Below, piece after piece: positions 1 through 10,426 of a stretch of DNA of 64,000 nucleotides. The notes under the pieces were generated by a model. The model searched no databases and was not told where the DNA came from. It was given only the letters and a program-made list of their open reading frames with translations. A program made the translations under genes and the position numbers. The stretch lies in assembly GCA_961205875.1 (NCBI GenBank), contig OY540811.1, positions 22,871,248 through 22,935,247 of the forward strand, given 5' to 3'. The DNA comes from Sialis fuliginosa. Lineage: Eukaryota > Arthropoda > Insecta > Megaloptera > Sialidae. Each line of letters begins with the position of its first letter. The stretch's first letter is position 1.

Positions 1-915
1 TCAGCCTTCGGCTGCGACCCTCGTATCCATCGTAATTTATACCTTTACCATTAATTTTTATAATGCCTTTGAGAAATTACCAAAAAATCATTGTGAATAT
101 CATTTTCCGTACATTTTTTGACATACAACATATTCAAAGAATGCGTTGAAGCATTTTCGATGTTATTTATTAGGTTAAATTATCTTATTACGATTTTTGT
201 TTTATGTTTACGCAATTTTATGAAAAAATAGCAAAAAAAAATTTTCAAGACCACGACTCTGACTTTAACATATTTATTATTTTTATAAATGTCTCAAGCT
301 GTTAACTTTTATTCAATTTCAATCAAATCAATTTTTTTCGTCACGATTAAAAAATAGCAATTTTAAATATTTTTTAATGCGGTGCCACTGACAATACTAA
401 AAGAATTTATTAAATAAATTTAAAAAATCACAAAAATCATTAATTTTTCAACATATCCGGTGTTTCCCTTTAATACTCCAGCCCTGTCTTTATTATTATT
501 TAATATAAATTGTTCGATACATTACATATATCTTTGAACCACCAAATGATTTTCAAAAATGTTTATAATGCAACTCTTAAAAAATAACAACTTAAAATAT
601 TTTTTACATTGCGCACCTGACTTAATTGTTAATAAATATAAATTTTTGGGCAAATTACATCAATCTCCACAACAACCAAATGTCTAAAATAACCGTTTCA
701 TTTTAATACAAATATATCAGAAAAAATCAATAAAAAATATTCTTGTAACCACGCTCCTGACGTAATTTTTATTAAATATAAACGTTTTTATATTAAATAT
801 AAATTATTATACTAATTAGATCAATACACCAATCAATTTTGGTGAAAATTTTCATTTATAAACAATTTAATTGTAATGTACCAATTTGACACATTTCTGT
901 ACACGCCCCTGACGT
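1..915. repeat. Degenerate tandem repeat, period about 100-150 bp
   Basis: A short C-rich motif, usually ending in CTGAC, recurs at about 251 (CCACGACTCTGAC), 381 (GGTGCCACTGAC), 481 (weak, GCCCTGTC), 611 (GCGCACCTGAC), 751 (ACGCTCCTGACG) and 901 (ACGCCCCTGACG). Between the motifs lie AT-rich arms, often with an AAATATTTTT or AATAAATATAAA string. The spacings are about 130, 100, 130, 140 and 150 bp. This looks like an old, diverged satellite-type array. A similar GCGACCCTCG motif near 14 suggests it extends left of the window. No coding capacity is visible. Confidence 0.5.
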
Positions 916-1319
916 ATTTCAAATAAAAAACAGCTGTTTATGACAGGCAAATATCAAGTCCACGTGGAGTGTTTAAAATTCATACGAAATGTCAATTTTT
1001 GACCAATCACAGCGACGAAATTCTAAGAATTCCAAAAACAAAAACCGAGTGTCGAAACTCTTAAATTTCAAATTAAACGTCAGATAGCAAAATTTCGTGT
1101 AAATTTTACATATAGTGTCTCGTATAAAAATACATATCACGGAAAATAGAAATATTTTGAATAAAACAATTATCCATTACACTGCATGAAGGACGAATCT
1201 AAAAACAGGCAAAGTATGAAAAAAATCCAGTGAAAGGTTTAACGGGCTATAAATTGATTGTCGCCGGACAGACATACAAACAAATATATTTATATATATA
1301 CGTTTTGGTTTATATTATA

Positions 1320-1626
1320 GTGGGATATTCACAGGCTATTTCAATCTATCAACTCTAAACAAATACTTTTCCTTCTCGTTCCCAAAGAACCATTTTCCAC
1401 CAGAATTATTTCCAACTGCACAACACATACGTGTAGCCAATGCGGTACAACAGAGCGCGTAGTCGTGCTGCTAACTAATGTACTAAACCTCACTAACGGC
1501 CGTACGGCCCAAGCGGGAGCGATTCGCCTGCAACAGCGACTGTTTGCGGTGAGTTATACAAGACGTACTCATAACAACCTAAGTACAAGGACCGGTCTCC
1601 AAACAAATCTCAATATGTCCTCGTAA
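1320..1626 (+). other. GC-richer island with a Met-less open frame and splice donor
   Basis: The stretch is clearly richer in G+C than its surroundings, especially 1420-1560. One plus-strand frame is open from the stop just before 1320 to the TAA near 1626, about 100 codons with a first Met only at the very end. A strong donor-like GCG|GTGAGT lies near 1550. The island could be an untranslated or coding first exon with its promoter, or a chance open frame in a less AT-rich patch. The conceptual peptide resembles no family I know. Nothing upstream is a convincing acceptor, so if real it would more likely be a first exon. Confidence 0.2.
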
Positions 1627-1951
1627 TACTGATAACTGTTGAGGTTATGGTATCATAAATTGCACAGATTAGTAGCTGCTTGACTGTTAGGATATTATGA
1701 TCTCGAGTTTTAATAGAATTATTATCATAAGAATATAATATGGAAGTTGAAAATAGAAATAACAATTAGTGCTACATTATTGAAACACATCTAAGCAACG
1801 CAAATAGTTCATTGAACCTTGTTTTTCCAAATACGAAACTGAACAATTAAATTAATAAAATAAGGTGTTAAAATTTAATATTTTAAACATTCTCTTTTGT
1901 GTATTTATCTTGAATTATTCTATTATCAACTTTAAAACTATACCTAGTATA

Positions 1952-2346
1952 GGTACAGTCACCTGCATTAATGGACTTGCAGTTGGTATTCATTTTCGTT
2001 TATCACAAACTTAGTAGGCTCCTCCCATTTGATTATTATAATATTTAAATCATTTCTCCATGTATCAAACAAAAAACGATATTTTGAAATTCATTTGCAA
2101 GATAAAGAACTACTCTTCTTTTATAGTACTCATATATATTTGTGCAATTAAATTATTATGTAATCTATTGAAAATTGTATACGTAAATTTTATGACAATA
2201 AATATTTGATATTCCGAATTTTAGTATTTAAATATATTAAACTTGATAGAAAAAGATAACCGATGATGTTTCATTTTAAATTTGGAATCTGTTGTAAGCG
2301 ATTCTGGCCTTTAGGGTGCCAGACGAGTTCTGCAGGCGACTGTACC
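1952..2346. mobile_element. TA-flanked MITE, family A copy 1 (395 bp)
   Basis: The ends are inverted: GGTACAGTCACCTGCA on the left pairs with TGCAGGCGACTGTACC on the right (one mismatch). Both ends are flanked by TA (1950-1951 and 2347-2348), as expected for a Tc1/mariner-type target. The interior is AT-rich with no coding potential. About 350 bp of it recurs, diverged, at 11869-12301, which shows that this is a dispersed family. It is a non-autonomous element with no transposase. Confidence 0.75.
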
Positions 2347-2384
2347 TACGTACACAAAAAAATTATTTAATTACACAACTACAC

Positions 2385-2655
2385 AAAAAAAATGCGGAGT
2401 CACAAAAGCGACTTATTGTAGAATGTATTGGTCGAGCATAGTCGAAATCCAATTTTTTGGAATTTTCTGCTTACCAGTTTTTTATTTGAGCTTGAATTTT
2501 GGGTTTAGCCAACTTGGAAAAATTTAACCTAAACCCAACATTCAAGCTCAAATAAAAAAACTGGTATGCAAAAAATTCCAAAAATTGGATTTCGACTATG
2601 CTCGACCAATACTACAATGCTATATAGGTCGCTTTTTTGGCTCCGCACTTTTTTT
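2385..2655. mobile_element. Foldback MITE with arms of about 120 bp
   Basis: Arms 2385-2510 and about 2525-2655 are inverted copies of each other, starting AAAAAAATGCGGAGTC and ending GGCTCCGCACTTTTTTT. The loop is only about 15-20 bp. The arms differ by a handful of substitutions and small indels, so the insertion is not recent. It sits about 40 bp downstream of the family A MITE. No TSD is clear because the ends are homopolymeric A/T. Confidence 0.75.
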
Positions 2656-3480
2656 ATTAATTACATAATTTGATTTCATCTAAAAAAAATTTGTGTAATC
2701 CTAGTATGTTTAATATACAAAAACCTAAACAAAAATAAATAATTAATTAGAGTACCTACAATGACCTACATACATTAAAATATTATCAAAACATATACAT
2801 TAGTATTGGGAACAACTATACAAAATATACCGTCCTATTTTTAAATCAAGCGCATTCTCCGGATATATCGATGTAAAAATCAATTAACCACGGTAAACAA
2901 AAATAAACTAACAAAATAACTTATGCTAAAAGAGTACAAATAAATGCATACCTCACCGTCCAATTTTAATGGACAAATGCAGTTTAATATAACTCTTCAT
3001 TTAGATGCACCCATCTGTTGCAAATGTGTGCACAAACAACAAAAAAACTACCGGTGAAAAGTCTATTCAGTAAACGAAAATGTATATTCCGGCGCAAATG
3101 AATAGTTATTTTACGTTGATGTGAAAACTGATCAAATTAATTTTAAAATGATAAATCGCTGCACGTTTTTTCTGTGCATTTTTTGTTCAAGATGCATTAA
3201 AAGATTAAAGTTTCGCTAAAGGTGACGTGTTTTAATGAATATTTTTGAAGGAAATTTTTAAAGGTATTATAAGTTTTTCTTGCTGTAGTTTACAGAACGT
3301 TTATTTTTAATTAAGATTTCATACGATTTTTTTACATAATTTTTTTATAACAGTATAAAAGTAATATGTATATTTTCATTTATGTGTATTTTTATTTTTG
3401 AATTTGTAATTATGAAAAGTAAAATTTGAAATAAAAATAGACAATGCTCTAGGAACTAATTAATAGTTCAACAAATTAAT
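2656..3480. other. AT-rich DNA, nothing recognised
   Basis: No coding frame, TIR element or RNA gene is seen. There is only low-complexity A/T sequence and scattered TAGGT/ACCTA motifs. Confidence 0.6.
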
Positions 3481-3640
3481 TATATGTACCACTGGAAGTA
3501 TAGGTCTGTCGAAATTAGCCCTTTTAGATTTTGACTGTATCAGTCTGGAACTATTAGGCTCTTGATGAGAATTTCTTATGAAGTCGAAACACGTATCGAA
3601 TGACGTTGTTATATTGTGGTTAATAAATATATATATTTAG
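3481..3640 (+). repeat. Retroelement-like 3' segment with a TTGATGA...CGAAAC core
   Basis: The stretch contains TTGATGAG, a 14-15 base spacer that can form a short imperfect stem, then CGAAAC and ACGT...ACGT, followed by an AATAAA-like AT tail. Motifs of the form CTGATGA...CGAAAC recur at the ends of some retroelements (Penelope-like and SINE-like families) and resemble a hammerhead ribozyme core. Here the first C is T and no matching stem I is seen, so any ribozyme would be degenerate. The assignment rests on pattern resemblance only. Confidence 0.3.
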
Positions 3641-3860
3641 TGTTCATGAAAACCTACATACAAAAATTACAGACATAATTCAATTATAGCATTTTATTAC
3701 ATTTTATACCCCTAAATTATATTGATTCACTTTTAATATTTTTTTATAACAGAGGATTAAAATAGCATTTCTTACTTACTTGGTACGTAAACATAATTAA
3801 ATATATCAGAGAAACAAATTTATCACATTAAATTTCAGATTTCTTTCTTTGAACATATAT

Positions 3861-3960
3861 ACAGGCTGTCTAAGATAAGCGTGAAATGCATGGGGATTTC
3901 GTGAACTGTAAGAGATACAGATTTGGTTAAATGAGATGAATTATTTGTAAGGAAGGGGTG
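3861..3960 (+). repeat. Single end of a TATACAGG-type MITE
   Basis: TATACAGGCTGTCTAAG resembles the TIRs of the TA-flanked foldbacks at 32094 and 37165 (TATACAGGRTG...). Only this end is recognised. The inward sequence (GGGGATTTCGTGAACTG...) looks like MITE interior. No partner end was found nearby. Confidence 0.35.
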
Positions 3961-5127
3961 AGTGTTACTACATCAAAAAGTATTAATAAGTCTATGTGGT
4001 TTAGGCGGTACACTCAAAAAATTTAAAGATCGAAATTTCTTTAAATGGCTATAACTTTTTTGTCAAAATAGATAAGTACTTTTTGTTTGCGGTTTTTTAA
4101 AGCATTTTTTATGTAGAATTGATTGGTGTATTTAGAATTTTTATATCACTTTTAGTTTCTGTTATACAATAACCAAATAATATATTTGTAAGTAATGTGT
4201 ATCATTTAAAAATTAAATTAAGAGAACAAAATGAACATATATGTACGTATTTATAACATTTATATAGATAATATTTAAGTAAACGTTCTTTTCAGATATC
4301 ACTTTGGAGAGAAAAAACTCCTTTTTGAATTCAGAAATACGAAGTTGTAAAAGAAGCATTTACAAATATATTTCAAATATCGTGGGTATGTATACTTACA
4401 TATATACATAATACATATATATAAACACACACACAGACATATACCATATTAACATTTCAATGATATTTAGATGCGCATTATAATAATGTAGATATGTAAA
4501 TAAGAATATAACGAACATATGCGTATATTTGCATATAGTCTTTTCTCGTCGTACAAGAAAAAATCTATCAACTTTTATTTATTCTGGTAATCAACATACC
4601 CCAAGCTAGTGATTACTGATTTTGCTGTTGAAAGAGATCGGGATCCGTAAAAAAACATTATATTTATCGTGAATTTTACAACCTCGGGCAACACAAAAAC
4701 ATAGTTTTCAATCAGACGTCCTCGTTTACATGAGGGTATTTTGTTTATACAAAGTCTCAGTTTTACGTTTATCATGTATTTTTTGTACCAAACTTATTAT
4801 CATGACATTGTATTATTTTAAATTTTAAAACAATTTTTTACTAGTGGTTTTACTTTTTTTGTTTTGTGTAAATATCTCGTACATTCAAACAAATATAAAA
4901 ATATGTAAACATGTATTCCATAACCGAAACTAAACATATTATTCAAATTTCGGATTTATGTTATCCTACAAAGAAACTCATTGCTTATTTATATTTCATA
5001 AATATAATATTGTCGTCCCTTTTCCATAATTTTCTTTGAACTTTCCTAATTAAGAAAATATTTCACAATATAAATAACATATTTACAAATCTATATAACT
5101 TCTGACCTTTTAAAATTTAAGTTAAAA
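3961..5127. other. AT-rich DNA with a TA/CA microsatellite
   Basis: A TA/CA-rich simple repeat lies at about 4390-4445. A weak splice-bounded stretch at 4296-4384 (TTCTTTTCAG acceptor, GTATGT donor, one open frame) is discussed in the findings. Otherwise nothing is recognised. Confidence 0.5.
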
Positions 5128-5787
5128 TAATAATAATAATATTTATTTGTTATGGTACGAGTAGTACATACAAAAAGTCAAGAAAAAAAACATAATGAAT
5201 ATATAAAAAGACAATGAAATAATATAATATAATATACACACAAATGTTTTAGAGAAAGTTAAACTCTTACAGTAGTTAATAATATATTAGGAACAGAAAA
5301 ATGATTTTTAATTATAATAGCATTTATCTATTAAGTATTTTTTTAGAACTATTTTAATTTTTATTTTGGGTTAAATGGTTATCCACTTTAGTGTGTTATT
5401 GTATATTTTAATAGCACTACATTTTTGTATACAATTGCTTTACACGTCTGCACTATAGTCGTATTATCTTTGTTTCTAGTGAGATAGTTATGTTCCAAAT
5501 TATTAGAAATAAAGAAATCTGGGTTATTTTTTATAAATAAAATACTTTCCATGATGTATAAGTCGATGATTGTTAATATTTGAAATTTTTGAAATAGTGC
5601 ACGACAAGGTTCCCTTGGGCCTGCCTTAGCGATTACTCGTAGAATTTTTTTTTTAATTTTTAATAACGTTTCAACTTGAGGTGAATGACCCCACATTAAA
5701 ATACCATAAGTAATTACAGATTGTACATAAGAATAATAAAGCCGTTGAAGACCAAATTGTCTGATTATACATATTCGATTATTATAC
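5128..5787 (-). mobile_element. LINE 3' fragment (jockey/CR1-like reverse transcriptase C-terminus)
   Basis: On the minus strand about 130 codons from 5785 down to 5388 are open. They read like the C-terminal part of a non-LTR retrotransposon reverse transcriptase: LYYSYVQSVITYGILMWGHS, then a K-rich helix with VIAKAGPREPCRALF, then LYIMESILFIKNNPDFF and HNYLTRNKDN. The block order VxYGIxMWG, then PRExCRxLF, then HNYxTRN is typical of jockey/CR1-superfamily proteins (established knowledge, from memory). Below 5388 lies an AT-rich 3' UTR ending in a (TAA/TTA)n tail near 5128-5140, as these LINEs often have. The catalytic YxDD region and the endonuclease are absent, so it is a 5'-truncated dead copy. 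Upstream it ends in an AT microsatellite near 5790. Confidence 0.8.
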
Positions 5788-6228
5788 TTATATTATTATA
5801 ATAATATAATTACTTAAGTGAACTTATTTATTCAAAATACAATTTTAAATAACATTGAAAAATTATTCAACGAAAATGCTTTTGAAGAGAGCCAGTAGCG
5901 CCATCAGGAGCCAAACGGAAAAACTACACTGTGGTATGAAAACAGTTTTCAAATGTATGAAAATTCACAGAGATAGCAGCACAATCGCGAAAAATCATCG
6001 ATTTTCATTACTGCGCATGCGCACATCGGAAAAATTTAATGTCGGTAAAGACAGAGTTTACACACCAAAGATATGAACAGTAAAATGTAGAAAACTATCA
6101 AAATTGATTTAAAAAATTACAGAAAAACATACCTTTTCTAAAGGAATCAATATAGGTACACCTTTGTAATATTCAAGATATTTGTATTGAAACAAAATTG
6201 TATTGTATTTGATATAACAACTGATAAA
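5788..6228. other. Unassigned spacer
   Basis: A plus-strand open frame at 5855-6076 (73 codons, K/R/S-rich) matches no family I know and has no splice or promoter context. It is probably chance. No repeat is recognised. Confidence 0.4.
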
Positions 6229-6600
6229 CGATATTGGTACTTGTCTATTATATCCCCGGCGTTTGTAGATGTGCAAGTCTCATGTATTATAAGATATACT
6301 CAGCGCCAATGTGAGTAAAATGTGTACTATTAGTTTAAATATTTATTATTGTATATTAATCTAACAAAACTAACCAAACCGATTTCGCCTCAATAGATTG
6401 CCCTAATTATTATGCATAATATAATTACTATGTTGCAGTTTTCGAAAATAATAACCTATTATACAATAATTATCTATTTAAAAATACAAAAAATAATAGT
6501 ACATACTTTAAACACATTGGCGCTGATCAAATCATACACTTCATGTCACTTACCATCTGCAAATGCCGGGGATATAATAGACAAGTACCACGATATTTAT
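6229..6600. mobile_element. Foldback MITE (about 370 bp)
   Basis: The left arm TGGTACTTGTCTATTATATC with CCCCGGC, and farther in CAGCGCCAATGTG, is mirrored by CACATTGGCGCTG and GCCGGGGATATAATAGACAA with GTACCA on the right. The arms reach about 150 bp each and are moderately diverged. The outer boundary is AT/CG-rich (ATATTGG / CGATAT) and the TSD is not certain. There is no coding capacity. Confidence 0.75.
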
Positions 6601-7212
6601 AGGTAACAATGATAACATCCATATATTAACTGATTTCTAAAAAATACATTAATAAGAATATAGAAATTATAGACTGCGCATTTACCATCACGCCATCTGC
6701 ACAAAACATATAATCAAAAATAGAACTCGCGATTTTAGCCGAGATACAAACCGCATCGGCATTAGTAGCGCTACCGTCCACCAGAGTAGAAACGCCGATA
6801 TACGAACAGCATGTTTATTGACAAATGCATAACGATGCAAAAAGAACAGAGAGCAATAAACCAGTGGCGGGTTAAAGCGACGATCGTGCGATCTAGTTCA
6901 CGGAACGACATGAGCCTCAGCTGTTACATACGTTAATGTTACACCGACAGATATATGTTATACAAACGACGCCACTATAGTGTTAGGGTGCGTTTACATT
7001 AGTGTATCTAAATTTGGATACATAGCTGAATTAGATGTACTTTAATATAAAATGTAAATAGTCAATATCCAATAGGATTTCGGTCTTTATAAACTAGTAT
7101 TAAACTAGCACTATAGTCAATTATTGCAATTGATAAATATAAATTGTATTTATTCATATCGATGGATTAATAATAATATTGAGAAAAATTTACAGAAAAT
7201 GATAAAAATCAA
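6601..7212. other. Mixed-composition spacer
   Basis: Roughly 6660-6990 is less AT-rich than its surroundings but has no convincing frame or splice pair. AGGGTGCGTTTACATTAGTG near 6988 resembles one end of a hAT-type TIR, with no partner found. Confidence 0.3.
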
Positions 7213-7445
7213 TATACAGTTGGTCCGGTTTGGGAAACAGATATTTTAGGAGCTGGCTCATTGTGAGTAGAAAATTGTACAGGAAGGGAAGGTTTATCTT
7301 GAACACTCTTTGAGCTACAGGCTGTTAAAAAAATTTATTGTAAATTGTAATTTACATCATTTTAAAAAGTTATTATGTAATTATAATTTAATAGGGTAGG
7401 TCACTTTGGAGATTAATTTAGATAAATTTATAACTCGAATACTTG
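7213..7445 (+). mobile_element. Shortened copy of the 32-kb foldback family
   Basis: It begins TATACAGTTGGTCCGGTTTG, almost the end of the element at 32094. It continues with the same GCTGGCTCATTGTGAGTA and GAGCTACAGGCTGTT blocks, then jumps to the central block AATAGGGTAGG...TTTAGATAAATTTATAAC. It is therefore a half-element or solo arm. A TA precedes it. Divergence from the 32-kb copy is noticeable. Confidence 0.65.
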
Positions 7446-7949
7446 ATTGACATTTTTTACATCAGAGTATTTCCCCCAAAATGTGTATTGTTCGATGAAA
7501 CATTGTTATTTATAAAATACAAGTTCAATTCTATAAAATAGTTGTAAAACATAATTACGAAGAATTCATTTTTATAATTTTTTTCGGATAAAATCATATA
7601 TTGAAATAAATGTCCTAATAAAATCACAATTATCTACATATTTTCACAACTTACTGATTGACTTGCTTTATGATATAAAAATTTTGGTCTAAGCTCTACA
7701 CCAAAACCTATCAAATCTAAAAGACATTTATTAATAATTTAGCGCATGCGTAAAAAACGTTTGGATGTATAAAAATAAATAAAAACATACTACTGATCAA
7801 ATAAATTTATACTACATATAATCTACATATAATATGAGCAGTGCAATCGTTATTAAACAATAAATACTTGTTTACATGCAGTTAAATGTAAAACACAAAT
7901 ATATATTCCAACTAGTTGTTAACCGCGACATAGTTCACGTGAAAGTATT

Positions 7950-8115
7950 TTTTTATCTAATTAATTTTTCGGGATACAAAGTAGCCTATGTTCTTCTTCG
8001 GAATGCAAGCTACCTCCCTGCAAATTTAATCAAGATCGGTTCAACGGTTTAGCCGTAAAAGAAAACAAACAGACAGACAGAGTTAATTTCACATACTTAA
8101 TTATAATATTAGTAT
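7950..8115 (+). repeat. Insect dispersed repeat (LINE/SINE-type 3' tail)
   Basis: The order CGGGATACAAAGTAGCCTATG, ATGCAAGCTACCTC, AATTTAATCAAGATCGGTTC, GGTTTAGCCGT, CAGACAGACAGAG, TTATAATATTAGTATG is a very common 3'-terminal module of dispersed repeats in insect genomes (from memory). It has no coding capacity. The plus orientation is inferred from the ATAATATTAGTATG tail. Confidence 0.6.
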
Positions 8116-8332
8116 GCATTCAACGCAAACAAACACAAAATATTGCATACATTTTTATGTTTTCTGAAAAGTTTAATCAGGTTAATAATGAACTATTCGT
8201 TCGTTGTATCTGGCAACTCAGATATACATACTCGTATATTATACAGTAATCAACTAGAACCTTATTAAATCTCTAATAAGTATACAACAGAAGACCATTT
8301 TCTATCCTATCTTTCCCGTTTTAATTTTTCAG

Positions 8333-8389
8333 TCGAAAAGTTCGATAATATCAATGCGTACTATAAAGGCAAAGCTTGCAAGTTTCCAA
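8333..8389 (+). CDS. Candidate 57-bp internal exon, function unknown
   Basis: The block is bounded by a textbook acceptor (a pyrimidine run TTTTCTATCCTATCTTTCCC followed by GTTTTAATTTTTCAG) and a consensus donor (CAA|GTAAGT). One frame is fully open: two bases, 18 codons (EKFDNINAYYKGKACKFP), then one base. The length is a multiple of three, so it could be a cassette exon that preserves frame. The other two frames contain a stop or are less protein-like. No family is recognised. In 64 kb of AT-rich DNA, about one such acceptor/donor pair per window is expected by chance, so this is a hypothesis. No partner exon on the plus strand was identified with confidence. Confidence 0.3.
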
Positions 8390-8681
8390 GTAAGTTGTTA
8401 CCCCATCAGCTTTTGTTCGAGGCCTTAGATTACACAACAGCACGGATTTCTTTCACAAAAAGATATCCGCATGGTCGTACGAGCGGGATTGTCCAATGTA
8501 AACGCGACTTTATTTATTATATTAGCTATACATGTATGTTCTGCATGCAAGGAATTACAGCGATTTATATCATGTGCACACATAACAATGCGCATTCTAC
8601 ACCAAAATCACGTGAAGGCTGAGTTATGGCTCGTTAAAATATGTATACAGTTTCGATATGTGTAGCATTCATAAACGAGAC

Positions 8682-8871
8682 CTGTCCAGTTTTATAATTA
8701 CTTAAATTTTATTCCCTACATTATTTCAATGTTCCTGGCATGGGAATATGCAATTGCAATATACGACCCGTTATGGTAAACCAAATTTACTCGTCCACTA
8801 TTAATTCAAACAAGCTTGATATTAAATATAAAAGTAGAAACAAAATTATAAATAATTCCAAAACTGGACAG
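8682..8871. mobile_element. Short MITE with CTGTCCAGTTTT ends
   Basis: CTGTCCAGTTTTATAATTA at the left is mirrored by AATTCCAAAACTGGACAG at the right, about 18-20 bp with few mismatches, over 190 bp in total. The TSD is not certain. The interior is AT-rich and non-coding. Confidence 0.5.
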
Positions 8872-9837
8872 TTTCACAAATAACAATAATATAATCCTAC
8901 AAAAAAGACCCACTAGTTACTTATATGTTGCACGTTTTCAACAAAAAAATGAATACTTATATCTAACTCAAGTCCTCTACGAACCAATTCAACGATCATC
9001 TACTATAATATTCATGGAATGAGTTTTAGATCGAAGCAATAGATGTCTCTGACTCCATCATTTTCATCGGACCCGTCGTTTGATGGATAAAGTCAAGGTA
9101 CACGTCTAACGTCTACTACAAAATTCACTATTAGGCTCCATACACACTATATTGTATACGTTTTAAAAATGTTAAAGTATAAATCCACAAAAAAATATGT
9201 AAAAAGTTATTATAACATAGTAACAGTAAGTATCAGTAGTATTTGTAAAATCAAATTTGACAGCACATTTTTGTTTGTAATTTTTTCTTGAATAACATTT
9301 TTTAGTTCCCATCCAGTCGCGCACGCCTATACCCATTTATCTACATTTATGTATGACGTGCATGTATTGTTCAGTTTTTGCTGTTTAAATATTCATAAAA
9401 TAGTTTTTCACTGTTACGACTTTGAGAAATTGTAAATTCTAAACTACATTACATAAATTTCAAAAATTGAAAAAAATTGTCTAAATGTTTAAAACATAGT
9501 GCATAATTTATTCACAGTTCAAATATGTATATTTGCTATTTTAATAAAAATAAAACAAGCTGCTACTAAAAGAAAAATCTATTTTTTGAGCAATAAATTA
9601 TTGATTTTTAACCAATTTTTGCACAAGAATAAAATGATTATTGTAGGGTAACCCTGGAAAAGAGATGTTATAATGTGTAAAGAACATCAAAACGAAACAA
9701 AATATTTTTTTGCTATCCAAGATAATAAAAAAAAATGATATTATGCCCTCAAGAGAACATAACACAATATAAATCAATAAAATTGAAGTAAATAGTTCTA
9801 GAAATAATTTTGTTCTTTCATATATTTTTATTTAATT
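8872..9837. other. AT-rich DNA, nothing firm
   Basis: A lone TAGGCTCCATACACACTAT at about 9133 resembles a hAT-type end without a partner. No gene is seen. Confidence 0.4.
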
Positions 9838-9841
9838 TATA

Positions 9842-10426
9842 CTTGAGGAGCAGCAGAACAAAGCCGGATAGATCCACTTTGAACCAAAAATACTTTTTTT
9901 CGATTCGGCATTTTCTACCATCACCGGATCCAACTGGCCAAAGATCACGAATCAAATATTGATAAAAAAAAATGACTTTAAGAACGTATCTCGAAACAAA
10001 AGCTAACAAATCCGCTTTAAAAAAGCAGAAAAATGTGTGTGCGATTATTACGTTAAAATTTCTTTGACAAAATGTGCCTACTTGATTAAAAAGTTTAATT
10101 ATTATTGTTTTCTTTCACTTACAACTTTTTTCCATTACCGATTATGGTGTCTCTGTGTTTCAAAAGTGGATAAATTCAAGTTGTAGTGGAACAAAACTGG
10201 ATAAATCCAACGTCGCGGAACAAAAACGGATATCTAATCTTTTAAAGTTATCAACTTATGTGCAAAGACGCTAGTTCAAAATCTGAGTACTAAAAAAATC
10301 TCCACTATAACCTATAACCATACTCAAAAATTTAAAAAAGTACATGAACATAGGAGTTACATTTTGACCTCTCCTATAAAATTTGTAAAAATCGATTTAT
10401 CCGGTTTTGTTCTGCTGCTTCTCACT
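9842..10426. mobile_element. TATA-flanked MITE with iterated TIR motif (585 bp)
   Basis: The ends CTTGAGGAGCAGCAGAACAA and TTGTTCTGCTGCTTCTCACT are inverted repeats extending through CCGGATARATC (about 35 bp). TATA flanks both sides (9838-9841 and 10427-10430), so the TSD is TA or TATA. The TIR core RGAACAAANCYGGATANATC recurs inside in direct orientation at about 10161 (partial), 10187 and 10216. These internal copies could be extra transposase-binding sites. A minus-strand open frame at 9818-10009 overlaps the left end and is judged to be chance. No transposase is present. Confidence 0.75.
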
